DNA of 64,000 nt, taken from contig NZ_LT906662.1 in assembly GCF_900205865.1 (NCBI RefSeq), forward strand, positions 806,001 through 870,000, read 5' to 3'. This document shows positions 17,275 to 26,700 of this stretch, piece after piece. The stretch's first letter is position 1. Each line of letters starts with the position of its first letter. The position numbers and the translations under genes are program-made. The notes under the pieces were generated by a model that was given only the letters and a program-made list of their open reading frames with translations, was not told the DNA's origin and did no database searches. The DNA comes from Thermoanaerobacterium sp. RBIITD. GTDB lineage: Bacteria > Bacillota > Thermoanaerobacteria > Thermoanaerobacterales > Thermoanaerobacteraceae.

Positions 17275-17304
17275 CTAAAATAATGGAGGAGGAAGTAAAA
17301 TCAT
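17275..17304 (-). CDS. Possible 9-codon leader or signal peptide ORF
   Basis: AAAGGAG is followed at proper spacing by ATG 17304 and the frame MILLPPPLF-stop. The site lies in the 200-nt gap between the terminator after the secreted protein gene and the small membrane protein gene. Three consecutive prolines would stall ribosomes, so it could be an arrest leader; a short hydrophobic signalling peptide is the alternative. At this length chance cannot be excluded. Confidence 0.25.
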   Translation of the reverse strand: MILLPPPLF

Positions 17305-17379
17305 TGTTAAAGCTCCTTTTGTGTGCAAATTTCAAAATTTCTCTTTTGCACTATTAAACTTTATATGTTTATGATATTA

Positions 17380-17400
17380 AAAAATCGGTGATAAAACCGC
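17380..17400 (-). terminator. Terminator after the secreted protein gene
   Basis: CGGT (17386-17389) and ACCG (17396-17399) form a short G+C stem. On the minus strand it is followed by ATTTTTTAA. Confidence 0.55.
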
Positions 17401-17428
17401 TTTATATCTTTTGTAATTTTAATAATTT

Positions 17429-18121
17429 TTAATCTAAATCAAGCGAGCAATTCCATGTGTCACTTACTACCATTCCAACTGGGTAATTACCAACCTGTAT
17501 CCCAAAAAGAAAATAACCTATTACTTTAATAAAAGCTGTATCATTATAAGTATCAGTTGTTCCAATATAGTAAGAAGAATTTGTTTGATGCCACGTAGCT
17601 TCAACTAATCCAGAAACATATGAATTTATATTTGATACACTTACGAATTGTGGATTTCCATTTACAAATGTATATTTGTAATTAAAGGTAACATTTTTCC
17701 AACATGCTAATCCATTTCCTCCAGCAAATGGTGCCCACCAAGTTATTCTATCACTATCACTATATGTTGTACTATATGTACTAACTAATCCTTCATTATT
17801 ATAAGTTGAATTTAAACCTGCTGTTTTAAGTTTTATACTTACCAACCTATTTTGGGAATTTTTAAAGTTTTTTAAAAAGTTCTCCAATTCTTTTACGTCT
17901 TTAAATTTTAAAGTCTCTGAACCAGTTACACTTGTCTTAATAAATGTTACATCATATTTACTTTCAAGTTGTTTTAATGAGCTTTCTATTTCACTGTTTT
18001 CTTCACCTGTAATTATTGAATTATTAGTTTTTTCAGAGACAGTACTTTGCGCAAAAGCTGAAGTTGTAACCAAGATCATAATAACCATCATTGTAGTAAA
18101 TAATTTAACAATTCTATGCAT
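17429..18121 (-). CDS. Secreted protein of unknown family, aromatic-rich C-terminal domain
   Basis: The start is ATG 18121 (MHRIVKLFTTMMV) with GAGGAG 7 nt upstream. The 230-residue product has a signal peptide ending near SAFAQ, a charged N-terminal half (to about 100) and a C-terminal beta-rich domain of about 110 residues. That domain has many Trp/Tyr/Phe (ITWWAPFAGGNGLACWKNV) and two Cys, one in LACW and one in WNCSL, which could form a disulfide. Regulated alone: a LuxR-type gene ends upstream and a terminator follows. I do not recognise the domain; adhesin, bacteriocin-like or coat protein roles are all open. Confidence 0.7.
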   Translation of the reverse strand: MHRIVKLFTTMMVIMILVTTSAFAQSTVSEKTNNSIITGEENSEIESSLKQLESKYDVTFIKTSVTGSETLKFKDVKELENFLKNFKNSQNRLVSIKLKTAGLNSTYNNEGLVSTYSTTYSDSDRITWWAPFAGGNGLACWKNVTFNYKYTFVNGNPQFVSVSNINSYVSGLVEATWHQTNSSYYIGTTDTYNDTAFIKVIGYFLFGIQVGNYPVGMVVSDTWNCSLDLD

Positions 18122-18216
18122 TTTCTTTCTCCTCTCTTTTAATTTATTAAACATTCTTTATCAATTCTTTAACGAATTGATTTCTTAATTTCATTTTACA
18201 TTGAGAATTTTCCAAT

Positions 18217-18287
18217 GTCTACTATATCTTTGTATAGTTTTTACATAAAAACCAAAAAACTATACAAAGATATAGTCCTAAGTTCAA
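18217..18287 (-). repeat. Long hairpin repeat, copy 2
   Basis: A perfect 22-bp inverted repeat: the left arm 18221-18242 starts ACTATATCTTTG, the right arm 18255-18276 ends AAGATATAGT, and the loop is 12 nt. The minus-strand flank begins at the TGA of the LuxR gene. It is nearly identical to copy 1 at 15367-15433, with about four differences over some 63 nt. Confidence 0.8.
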
Positions 18288-19061
18288 TCAATATCTATTA
18301 AATTTAATTTTGTTGCCTTTACTATTGCTTCTTGAATGCTTTTTACACAAAGTTTCTCAATTATTTTCTTCTTATGATATTTTACAGTGACTGGTTTAAT
18401 CCCAAGTTCCCTTGATATGTTCAATTCTTTATAGCCTTTTGCAAGCATTATCAATATTTTTATTTGTTTGTCTGTAAAATCTATATTTTTGTTTACTAGT
18501 TCAGAATTCTTCAAACAGTTTTTATATTCATTGGCAATTTTATCTGAAAGTAATTCAACAACTACATTCATTTCTTCTGTCATGTCTCTTTCTATCGTTG
18601 AAACATCTAAATATCCTATTATCTTTTCATCTATAATTATAGGAGCAGCAATGCCATTTTTTTAGAATGTCACAATAATGATACTGATGTTCTAAATATA
18701 CTAATCTTTTTAGTTTCATCGCCATTGATATAGCATTTGTACCTATGGCTTCTTCTTTAAAAGATATGCCAATTGAACAGTCAAAATTGATGTGACATAG
18801 CATTTTCTTATAACACATCGTATCCAAAAGATATCCTTCATCGTCAGTTAATAAAAATATGTACTTACCCTGTAAGCTTCTTAAAATATTGCCAATGACA
18901 TTTTTAAATATCTTAATCAATGTCATATTTTTCTTTAATCTGATTTGCAAATTATTTCCTTTTAAAATTATTGCAGGATGTGCAATCGAACTTGTAAGCC
19001 CTGCTTCTACGCATCTTTTATATGAATTAAGTATTTCATCATATTTTTTCATATTTCCCAT
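18284..19061 (-). pseudogene. LuxR-type regulator with GAF-like sensor, split by an A7 frameshift
   Basis: The start is ATG 19061 with GGGGGA upstream. The N-terminal half resembles the sensor of AcoR-type activators (SYKRCVEAGL at the start, then EEAIGTNAISMAMKL, a GAF-like end). It breaks at CTA AAA AAA TGG near 18660. The adjacent frame continues NGIAAPIIIDEKIIGYLDVS and ends in a LuxR helix-turn-helix (FTDKQIKILIMLAKGYKELN ... VKYHKKKIIEKL) up to 18284. One A fewer restores a protein of about 258 residues. The combination of a sigma-54-activator-like sensor with a LuxR output is recognisable. It probably controls the neighbouring secreted protein gene. Confidence 0.75.
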
Positions 19062-19208
19062 ATAAATCCCCCGCAAAACTTTCAAATTATTCTCTCATAA
19101 TATAAGACAATTTTTTAAAAGATTTGTTACAGTTTTTTATAAAAAATTTTTTAAAATCATAACCACCAGTAAAACGGGTAATTTTCTCTGAAGCTATAAA
19201 CTTCTATT

Positions 19209-19320
19209 TTTAGCCAGCGCCTTTAGACGCTGGCTTTCACTTTGTTCAAGCCACTATGCATTTGTCACTTTTGTCCACACCTCAAGAGACAAACGTACTA
19301 CGGGCTACCTCTTAAATGGT
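19209..19320 (-). ncRNA. Candidate structured RNA upstream of the LuxR-type gene
   Basis: This stretch is visibly richer in G+C than its surroundings and codes for nothing convincing. On the minus strand it can form AGCCAGCG/CGCTGGCT (19212-19219 with 19228-19235), or the competing TGGCTT/AAGCCA pair (19231-19236 with 19248-19253), and an outer AAGAG/CTCTT pairing. It lies between the stop of the ATPase gene and the LuxR gene start, about 150 nt from the latter. It could be a 5' regulatory RNA, or the end of an old IS200/IS605 element with its guide RNA. Confidence 0.35.
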
Positions 19321-19346
19321 TCTCATATTCTTTTGAGAAAAATAAG

Positions 19347-20780
19347 TTAGCGTCTTCCAAACAAATACAAAAATACATAAGCAGGAATTTTTATTATTGG
19401 TACCTTTGTCGAAACCTTAACTTTCCCATAATCTTCTGGTCTTTTTGTTACTAATATTGCTGAATCAATATTTTTTTCTTTTTGGCTCATCTCAACAATG
19501 GCATCATTCTCGGAAAGTGTCGTATCTTCTCTGAATTTCACTTCGATTAAGGATTTACTATGTGGGAATTCAACCACTACGTCAATCTCTTTTTGATTGT
19601 CACTAGCTTTTCTAAAATAACCTATTCTAGCATTTGTTTGCAGGTAAAAATTATAGATATGTTTAAAAACTGCTGTTTCAACCGTTATTCCAAGTTCTTT
19701 ACTGTCTAAGAGTATATTGTCTATCATTAAAACTGCATTTCTTAGGGCAGGATCGGAAACGTAAATTTTGGGTTTTGCTTTTAGAACTTTTTTCCCGCCT
19801 AATTCTATAGGTAAACTTTTATAAATCAAATTTGCATTTTCAAGAAGATGAATATAGTTTTCTACTGTTACTGTTGAAACATCTCCAATTTCTTTACTTA
19901 GCGTTGAAATACTTATAACATTTGCAGAATTAAAGCATAAGTACAAAAAAACCTTATCTAACACTGCTAAATTTCTTACATTAAACAAGGAAGGTATATC
20001 TCTTTTAATAACTTTATCAACCACATCTTCTCTTAACATTCTTTGCACTAAAAATTGGTCTTCCGAGAATACAAATTCGGGAAATCCTCCTATTGTTAAA
20101 TACTTATAAAAGTACTTTTGCAATGGCATAAGCAAAAACATAAGCTCATTTAATTGAGAGTCATTTAAATTTGAAATTTCATTTAAGTTTAAATTTGGCA
20201 GATTGCTTGGTCTTTCTGGAACACCAAGTATTTCGCAAAATTCATAGAAAGAAAGAGTAGGTACAGAAATTACAGTCCAGCGGCCAACACCACTTTCTTT
20301 TGTACCTTCAATAAGTGCAGGAGAAGCCGAGCCTGTAGCAATGATTCTCCAGTTTGGTTTGGTGTCATAATAGACTTTTAGCCATCTGTCCCAATCACTT
20401 GCATATTGAATTTCATCTAAAAATATATAAGCCTCTTTTTCTTCATTTATGGTGGTCTCATAAAGGTTAATAATTTGGTCAAAAGAACTTAATTTAAACA
20501 AAGGATGATCAAAAGATATATATAGTATCTTTTTTTGGTTCACTTGATTTTTTAAAAGGGTTTTTATCATTTGATATAAAATAGTAGTTTTACCTACACG
20601 ACGTGCACCTGAAAGTATAACATATCTTCTGATAGCTGGATGCATTAGTAACTCAAATGCCTGATGATAGACTACTCTCTTTACGGGTTTTGACAAATCC
20701 TGAGGGAAATATCCTTCTCTCCACCATGGGTTATACGAGTACAAAATCCTTAATATATTTTCTGAGCTTGTAATAGACAT
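19347..20780 (-). CDS. AAA_14 / DUF4143 ATPase
   Basis: The start is ATG 20780 (MSITSSENILRIL) with AGAGGTG upstream. The 477-residue protein has Walker A in LSGARRVGKTT (about 55-65) and Walker B in YIFLDEIQYASDW, followed by the winged HTH and the C-terminal DUF4143 nuclease-like region with FRKASDNQKEIDVVVEF and SLIEVKFRED, a PD-(D/E)xK pattern. Such orphan ATPases are common in anaerobes and are frequently mobile; their role is unknown and defence or toxin functions have been suggested. Stands alone. Confidence 0.85.
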   Translation of the reverse strand: MSITSSENILRILYSYNPWWREGYFPQDLSKPVKRVVYHQAFELLMHPAIRRYVILSGARRVGKTTILYQMIKTLLKNQVNQKKILYISFDHPLFKLSSFDQIINLYETTINEEKEAYIFLDEIQYASDWDRWLKVYYDTKPNWRIIATGSASPALIEGTKESGVGRWTVISVPTLSFYEFCEILGVPERPSNLPNLNLNEISNLNDSQLNELMFLLMPLQKYFYKYLTIGGFPEFVFSEDQFLVQRMLREDVVDKVIKRDIPSLFNVRNLAVLDKVFLYLCFNSANVISISTLSKEIGDVSTVTVENYIHLLENANLIYKSLPIELGGKKVLKAKPKIYVSDPALRNAVLMIDNILLDSKELGITVETAVFKHIYNFYLQTNARIGYFRKASDNQKEIDVVVEFPHSKSLIEVKFREDTTLSENDAIVEMSQKEKNIDSAILVTKRPEDYGKVKVSTKVPIIKIPAYVFLYLFGRR

Positions 20781-20918
20781 TTTTATCACCTCTAATATAA
20801 TATTATAACACATACTTTATATTTTTATACAAAAAATATGAAGTATACTATATATTTTATATGTAATTTTTTAAACTACATTTTAAATTATTAATTCAGC
20901 ATCTTTCTATAAAAAAAT

Positions 20919-20949
20919 AAACTGGCGTTTGAAATCTTCAAGCCAGTTT
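20919..20949 (-). terminator. Terminator of the YiiX-like hydrolase gene
   Basis: AAACTGGC (20919-20926) pairs with GCCAGTTT (20942-20949), and inner TTGAA/TTCAA extends the stem. On the minus strand a T-rich run follows. Confidence 0.8.
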
Positions 20950-20982
20950 ATATTATTCATCTAATTTAATTTTGCATTATAT

Positions 20983-21765
20983 TTATGAATTAGAATATTC
21001 AAATACCTCTGTTTCCTTTGAAGTAAAGATGTCAATTGGCAACACCCAAAAGCCTCCATTTCCGTCTATATCTATTCCTGATGCCTTTTTGTATGCGGCC
21101 CATGGGACTTTTGAGCAATACCAGTTATCATCATCGTTTTTATCAGCTCTCCAACTGTAAGGTTTTCCAACAAACTTAGATACTTCATCAACGGCTTTGA
21201 TTCTCTCTTCTATTGTGGCCTTTGGAACTGTCAGTCCCCATGCTTCGCTAAAATTCTCTCTGTAAAATCTTATGGTCTCATAAATCACGCCTTGGTCTGG
21301 TTCTGCCGTTAAAAGGCACTTATCATCGATGCTTCCATGATATCTTCTGCTGTCAAATATTGCAGCATGCCTTATTGCACCTTGCACGTGAAATCCTTGG
21401 CTTGTTGCTACTATTATGTCTCCTATCGTAAACTTGTCAAATGAAATACTGTTTTTGTAATTAATTGTATCATTACTTCTAACAGGAAGTTTTATTCCAA
21501 ATACTTCTTCAGAGTTGATATTTCTAATTAAGTCATATAAACTTACATAAAATTTTTTTACCTCATCAGCCTCAAAAGGTTTCGATATCATAATAGCACC
21601 ATTCAGCATAAGAAATCTTTTATAAAAGTCTTTTTTCTTTAAAATACTTTTTTTCTTCATCACTTCTTTAAATTTAAATTCTTCAACATTTACACTAGAT
21701 ATTTCACTGATTTTTAAGATATCTTTGTTTTTTGGTGAATATTTAGTGCTTGCTTGTACGCCCAT
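20983..21765 (-). CDS. YiiX/YycO-like permuted papain-fold cysteine hydrolase
   Basis: The start is ATG 21765, 6 nt after GGGGG. The 260-residue protein has the permuted NlpC/P60 (C92, YaeF/YiiX) pattern: a first motif GDIIVATSQGF...IRHAAIFDSR with the catalytic His, and a later NWYCSKVPWAAYKKASGIDID with the catalytic Cys. A WVLPIDIFTSKET segment is typical of the YycO group. No signal peptide is visible; the first 70 residues are charged. Such enzymes cleave amide or ester bonds in wall or lipid substrates; the substrate is unknown. Monocistronic. Confidence 0.75.
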   Translation of the reverse strand: MGVQASTKYSPKNKDILKISEISSVNVEEFKFKEVMKKKSILKKKDFYKRFLMLNGAIMISKPFEADEVKKFYVSLYDLIRNINSEEVFGIKLPVRSNDTINYKNSISFDKFTIGDIIVATSQGFHVQGAIRHAAIFDSRRYHGSIDDKCLLTAEPDQGVIYETIRFYRENFSEAWGLTVPKATIEERIKAVDEVSKFVGKPYSWRADKNDDDNWYCSKVPWAAYKKASGIDIDGNGGFWVLPIDIFTSKETEVFEYSNS

Positions 21766-21821
21766 ACACACATCCCCCTTCTTCTTAAATTATGATAGTA
21801 TTGAAGGGTTTTGTGCATGTC

Positions 21822-22580
21822 TCATTTTATAATATCAAATACCATTTTAATAGCATATGCTATAGTAACACATACAAGTATAGGTCGTATTAACTTAGCA
21901 CCACTTTTTATTGCCACTTTCGTACCAAATCTGGCACCAATTATCATAGCAATTGCCATAGGAATTGCTGCAGAATAAATTATCTTACTGTTCATAGCAA
22001 ATAGGACTAATGATGTAACATTGCTTACAAAATTAAGTATCTTTCCATTCCCAGCGCTTATTCTGAAGTCATACCCCAATAATATTATAAACAAAAAAAT
22101 ATAAAAAGAGCCTGTGCCAGGTCCAAAAAAGCCATCATAGAAACCCAAAACTATAGATATAATAAGTCCAATTACTATCGTCTTTTTATAAACACCTTTA
22201 AAATTATTTACATTTCCGACATTTTTCGATAGCAATGTATATATTGCAACAAATATCATTAATATTATTATGATGATTCTCAATTTTGAACTATCTAATA
22301 ACAAAACCGCCTTAACACCTAAAATTGCTCCTATTAATGTCCCGAAAACAAGGTATTTCAATAAATTGATATCATATACTTTGTATTTTATGAAAGTCAT
22401 AGAACTTGTAAAAGACGCACACGTTGATGCGAATTTATTGGTCCCAAGAGCATATGCAGGAGGCACGCCTAAAACCATAAGCCCTGGAAGGCTTATTATG
22501 CCTCCCCCACCTGCTATAGAATCAATAAATGCAGCAATAAATCCTATTACGCATAATGATAGTATATATTCTAATGACAA
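21822..22580 (-). CDS. TSUP (TauE/SafE) family transporter
   Basis: The start is TTG 22580, with GGAGG 8 nt upstream, which also removes an overlap with dusB. The 252-residue membrane protein has eight hydrophobic spans and the repeated TSUP motifs: AAFIDSIAGGGGIISLPGL in the first half and GFYDGFFGPGTGSFY in the second, with NFVSNVTSL nearby. Members export or import sulfite, sulfoacetate, taurine-derived ions or other organosulfur anions; substrate unknown. It lies 31 nt after dusB and may share its transcript. Confidence 0.88.
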   Translation of the reverse strand: MSLEYILSLCVIGFIAAFIDSIAGGGGIISLPGLMVLGVPPAYALGTNKFASTCASFTSSMTFIKYKVYDINLLKYLVFGTLIGAILGVKAVLLLDSSKLRIIIIILMIFVAIYTLLSKNVGNVNNFKGVYKKTIVIGLIISIVLGFYDGFFGPGTGSFYIFLFIILLGYDFRISAGNGKILNFVSNVTSLVLFAMNSKIIYSAAIPMAIAMIIGARFGTKVAIKSGAKLIRPILVCVTIAYAIKMVFDIIK

Positions 22581-22611
22581 GATATCTTCCTCCAAATTAT
22601 ATGACTTGATT

Positions 22612-23571
22612 CTATGTAAAACTTTTAACACTAAGTAACAGGTCTTTAACCTCTTTATAGTTAGACATCGTAAATACCATTTGCTTTATCTTAGATGCGC
22701 CGCGGATACCTTTTAGATACCATGCTATATGCTTTCTCATCTCCAATATTCCAACATGTTCTCCTTTGTAATCTATCATCATGTCAAGGTGCTTTAAAAT
22801 CATATCAATTTTTTCGCTTACGGTAGGCTCTGGCAGAATTTCACCTGTATTTAGATAGTGAACAATTCTTTTAAAAATCCACGGATTCCCTTCTGCCCCT
22901 CTGCCAACCATTACTGCATCGCAGCCCGTCTCGTCTATCATTCTTTTTGCGTCTTCCGGTGTAAATATATCTCCATTGCCTATTACAGGTATTTTTAGAT
23001 TATCTTTCACTTTCTTTATAATATCCCAGTCGGCGCGACCTGAGTAAAACTGTTCTCTCGTCCTGCCGTGTATAGCAACCGCTTTTACGCCACAGCTTTC
23101 AGCCATTTTAGCAATCTCCACAGCATTTATGTGATCATCGTCCCATCCTTTTCTTATTTTTATAGTGATAGGCTTAATAGAGTTTTTCACTACTGCTTTA
23201 ATCACGCTTTCTGCCACATCAGGATGCATCATTAAAGCTGAGCCATCACCATTTTTTACTATTTTCGGAGTTGGGCATCCCATGTTTATATCTATTGTCT
23301 TTGCTTTTGATGTGTTTAATCTCTTTGCAATTTCACCCATTATATAAGGATCAGAGCCAAATATCTGCAGTGCCACATTTTCCTCATCATCTATGTCTGT
23401 AAGAAATTCCGTATTTTCGCTTCCATAGTAAAGACCTTTAGCACTAACCATTTCAGTGTATTGAAAGCCACATCCCATATCACTGCATATGCGCCTGTAC
23501 GGTTTATCTGTAACACCTGCCATAGGTGCTAAAAATACATTGTTTTTGATTTCTATGTCACCTATCTTCAA
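22612..23571 (-). CDS. dusB: tRNA-dihydrouridine synthase DusB
   Basis: The likely start is TTG 23571 (MKIGDIEIKNNVFLAPMAG), matching the usual DusB N-terminus with GAGG upstream; a GTG at 23586 is the alternative. The 319-residue flavoenzyme has the FMN-barrel motif APMAGVTDKPYRR, the catalytic Cys in MGCPTPK, GRTREQFYSGRADW and VMVGRGAEGNPW. It reduces uridine to dihydrouridine in the tRNA D-loop using NADPH and FMN. Length and motifs are normal. Confidence 0.93.
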   Translation of the reverse strand: MKIGDIEIKNNVFLAPMAGVTDKPYRRICSDMGCGFQYTEMVSAKGLYYGSENTEFLTDIDDEENVALQIFGSDPYIMGEIAKRLNTSKAKTIDINMGCPTPKIVKNGDGSALMMHPDVAESVIKAVVKNSIKPITIKIRKGWDDDHINAVEIAKMAESCGVKAVAIHGRTREQFYSGRADWDIIKKVKDNLKIPVIGNGDIFTPEDAKRMIDETGCDAVMVGRGAEGNPWIFKRIVHYLNTGEILPEPTVSEKIDMILKHLDMMIDYKGEHVGILEMRKHIAWYLKGIRGASKIKQMVFTMSNYKEVKDLLLSVKSFT

Positions 23572-23670
23572 AAATATCAGCCTCACTAAATATCTTTATA
23601 CTTTATATATTTTATCACTTATATAATATTGTCACCAGTGATAAATCTTAAATTTAATCATAAAGCATAA

Positions 23671-23692
23671 AAAAAAACGCGGTTTCCCGCGG
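23671..23692 (-). terminator. Terminator of the 5'-nucleotidase gene
   Basis: CGCGG (23678-23682) pairs with CCGCG (23687-23691) around a 4-nt loop. On the minus strand it is followed by a run of T. Confidence 0.8.
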
Positions 23693-23705
23693 TTTATAAT
23701 TTTAT

Positions 23706-26700
23706 TTATTTTGTATAGCCGGCATATACATAGCCATATCCATTATTGTATTCTACTTGATACCAGCCATTGTATTCACCTACTACCTTTAATTCCGTTC
23801 CATATGGTACAGCGCCAATTCTTCTTGCAGCTGTTGAATTATTTACTCTAACATTTAATCCGCTCTTAGCAGTTACTCTTACTTTCTTAAGAACAACTAC
23901 ATTCGACGGGTTCGGCGTTGCAGCTACATATTTACTGTATATATATCCTGTCTTTCCGTTATAATCAATTTGATACCAGTCATTTACTTTGCCTATAAGA
24001 TTTACTACTTTTCCTGCGTATAATAAACCTACTACGCTATATTGTGTTCCTGCGCCAGACCTTACATTTAGAACTGATGCAGTAACAACGCCGTAATTTG
24101 AAGGTGCTGTACTTGGTGTCGGTACAGGATTTGGTGTTGGAGCTGGTACTGGGTTTTCTCCAGATTCAGATGTTTTAGATATTGTCCAGTAGTTGTCAAC
24201 TGTTGGGTCTATTGTGCCTTTTTCTTGAATGTACTTTATCATTAAATTTCTAACCTGTCCATCATCACCATATACTTTTGCTGAATCAAAGACTACTTCT
24301 GGATTTGTTATTCCTGCTGCTTTCATGAATCCACCGCCACCATTAAACCTGTAGTTATTAATAGCAACGGTAAATACGTCACTGTCTTTGACAGGTTTGC
24401 CATTAACAGATAGATTTTTTATTCTGCTTCCTGCTGGCTGTGTTAAATCTATTGTATATGATGCACCATATAACTGGTCGAGATTATAATCTGGTATATT
24501 CAATGTCTTGTCCTTTGTTATTGGATCTTGTGGTGATTTTACCTGCTGATAATACCTTACTGACCATTCCATCCAATCCTTCAATTGCTTACCTGTCATC
24601 TTTATTCCATATAAGTAGTTTTCATATACATAGACTCTCATCATATCCTGTATTGTTACATCGCCTTTTAGTATCTGCGCTGAACTGCTAAGTGGTGCTG
24701 CAATTGAAAGGTCAGTCTTTGCATAGTATTTCTGAACTTTGTTTATAAGGTCCATCAAAGCTGTCTCTTTTGTTAATTGATCTGTTCCAAGAAAATCGCC
24801 AGATGCCACTCCTATCTTTGTCCCTACATATTTTAATGTTGCATCTTGATAAGATTCTGCAAGCTGCATTATTGTTGGATCTGCTTGTATTGAATCATCC
24901 ATTTTTACGGCTTTACTTGTCTTATTGTCTATTACCCATTTACCGTTTGAATCTTTCGAGATATTGAAGTCTATTTGCGATACATATTGACCCCATTTGC
25001 CTGGCTCGGTTACTATAACATTTTGTCCAGCTGGGTTTTTGTAGGTATCCTGCTGTATAACCGCATGTGTATGTCCTGCTATGATTGCGTCAATACCATT
25101 CACGCCAGTCGCTACTGCCTTTACCTGGTTTTCTGGTATTGTATCTGATGCAGATTCTTCGCCTGAATGCATTGCAACAACTACTATATCTGCACCCGCG
25201 GCTCTTACCTTCGGTACCCATTTGTTTGCTTCTTCTACAAGGTCATTGAAGTTCAGCCCTGCATAATGTGCCTTGTCTTCCCATGACGGTATTGTCTTTG
25301 TTGTAAGACCAAGTATGCCTACTTTAACATCACCTTGTGGTGTTGTAATTGTCTTAATGTAATACGGCTCTACAAAGTTTGTTCCATCATCTTTATAAGT
25401 ATTTGCTGATAATACATGTATATTTTCTTTCTGCATATTTTTTATAACTCGATTTAATACATCAAAACCGTAGTTGTACTCGTGGTTTCCAAGTGTCCAT
25501 GTATCATATTTCATAGCACCCATTGCTTTTGCCATTGGATATTCTGTGGTTGTATCTATTTTATCGTAGTAGTATGAGAGGGGTGTTCCCTGTATTGTGT
25601 CGCCATTATCAGCTAATACTACATTCGGATTTTGAGACCTTACCTGATTTACATATGTAGCTACTTTTGCAAGACCTTGATTTGCTGATTTTGCACTGCT
25701 GTAATCCCAAGGTACCAAGTTTCCGTGTAAGTCTGATGTTGCAAGAACGGTCACTGTTGTACCGTTTGATACAGGCATCGTAGCCGGTGCTATTCTATTA
25801 TCAATCTTTGATGTTACGTTCTTTTGAGCTTTTACTGCGTCAATCAAAGCATCTCTAACTAATTTTTGTGTATCTATATAAGTCTTTTGAACATCCGGAT
25901 CTACAAATTCTTTAAATCCGTCTCCGCCTGCTCCCATGAAGTTATTTGTTGCAACGAGGTATTTTGCATTCATATCAATAGGAGTACCATCAGATTTTTT
26001 CATATCAAATACTCTTTGCATTGATGGTTTAGATGGATCATATTTAAATTTAAGTCCTGCTACCTGTATGCCCTTTCCACCATCTTGTACTCCTTGTTCA
26101 AGTACTGTTTTAATCTGTGCGCCTGTCATGCTCATGGTAACAATTGTATTATCAAACGGCATAAGTGTGTACATTGTTCCGACTGTTATATCACCTTTTG
26201 GAACATCAATTCTAAGTCCTCCATTATTGGCAAATCCTATGTCTGCTTTAACTGCGTCTTTTGTTACTTCTGATACCCAATTGCCAAGTATTGAATCACC
26301 ATAAGGCTCAGCACTCTGTGCTCTTGTTAAATCTATATCTGCTGTGCCTATAACTTGCTTAAATAAAGGACCAGCATCATTAACCGCTTTATCAATGATA
26401 GCTTGTACATCTGGATCAACTACAGGTGTTTTTGTATTATAAAGGTTGTAATCATCGTTATATTTCATATCACCTGTGGTAACTGTTCCATCGGCATTCA
26501 ACGTAATCTTTAAATCAATGTACCCAAATCCGGCATTATTTGCAACCCCTACAGGAATTCCATTGACTTTTGTTGCAACAATAGTATGTGTATGTCCTCC
26601 AAATATTGCGTCAACACCTTTAACCTGTTTTGCAAAATCAATGAGATTTCCTGTTGTTGCACCAGTATTTTTATCTGTAATCGCACCCATATGTGCTAGT

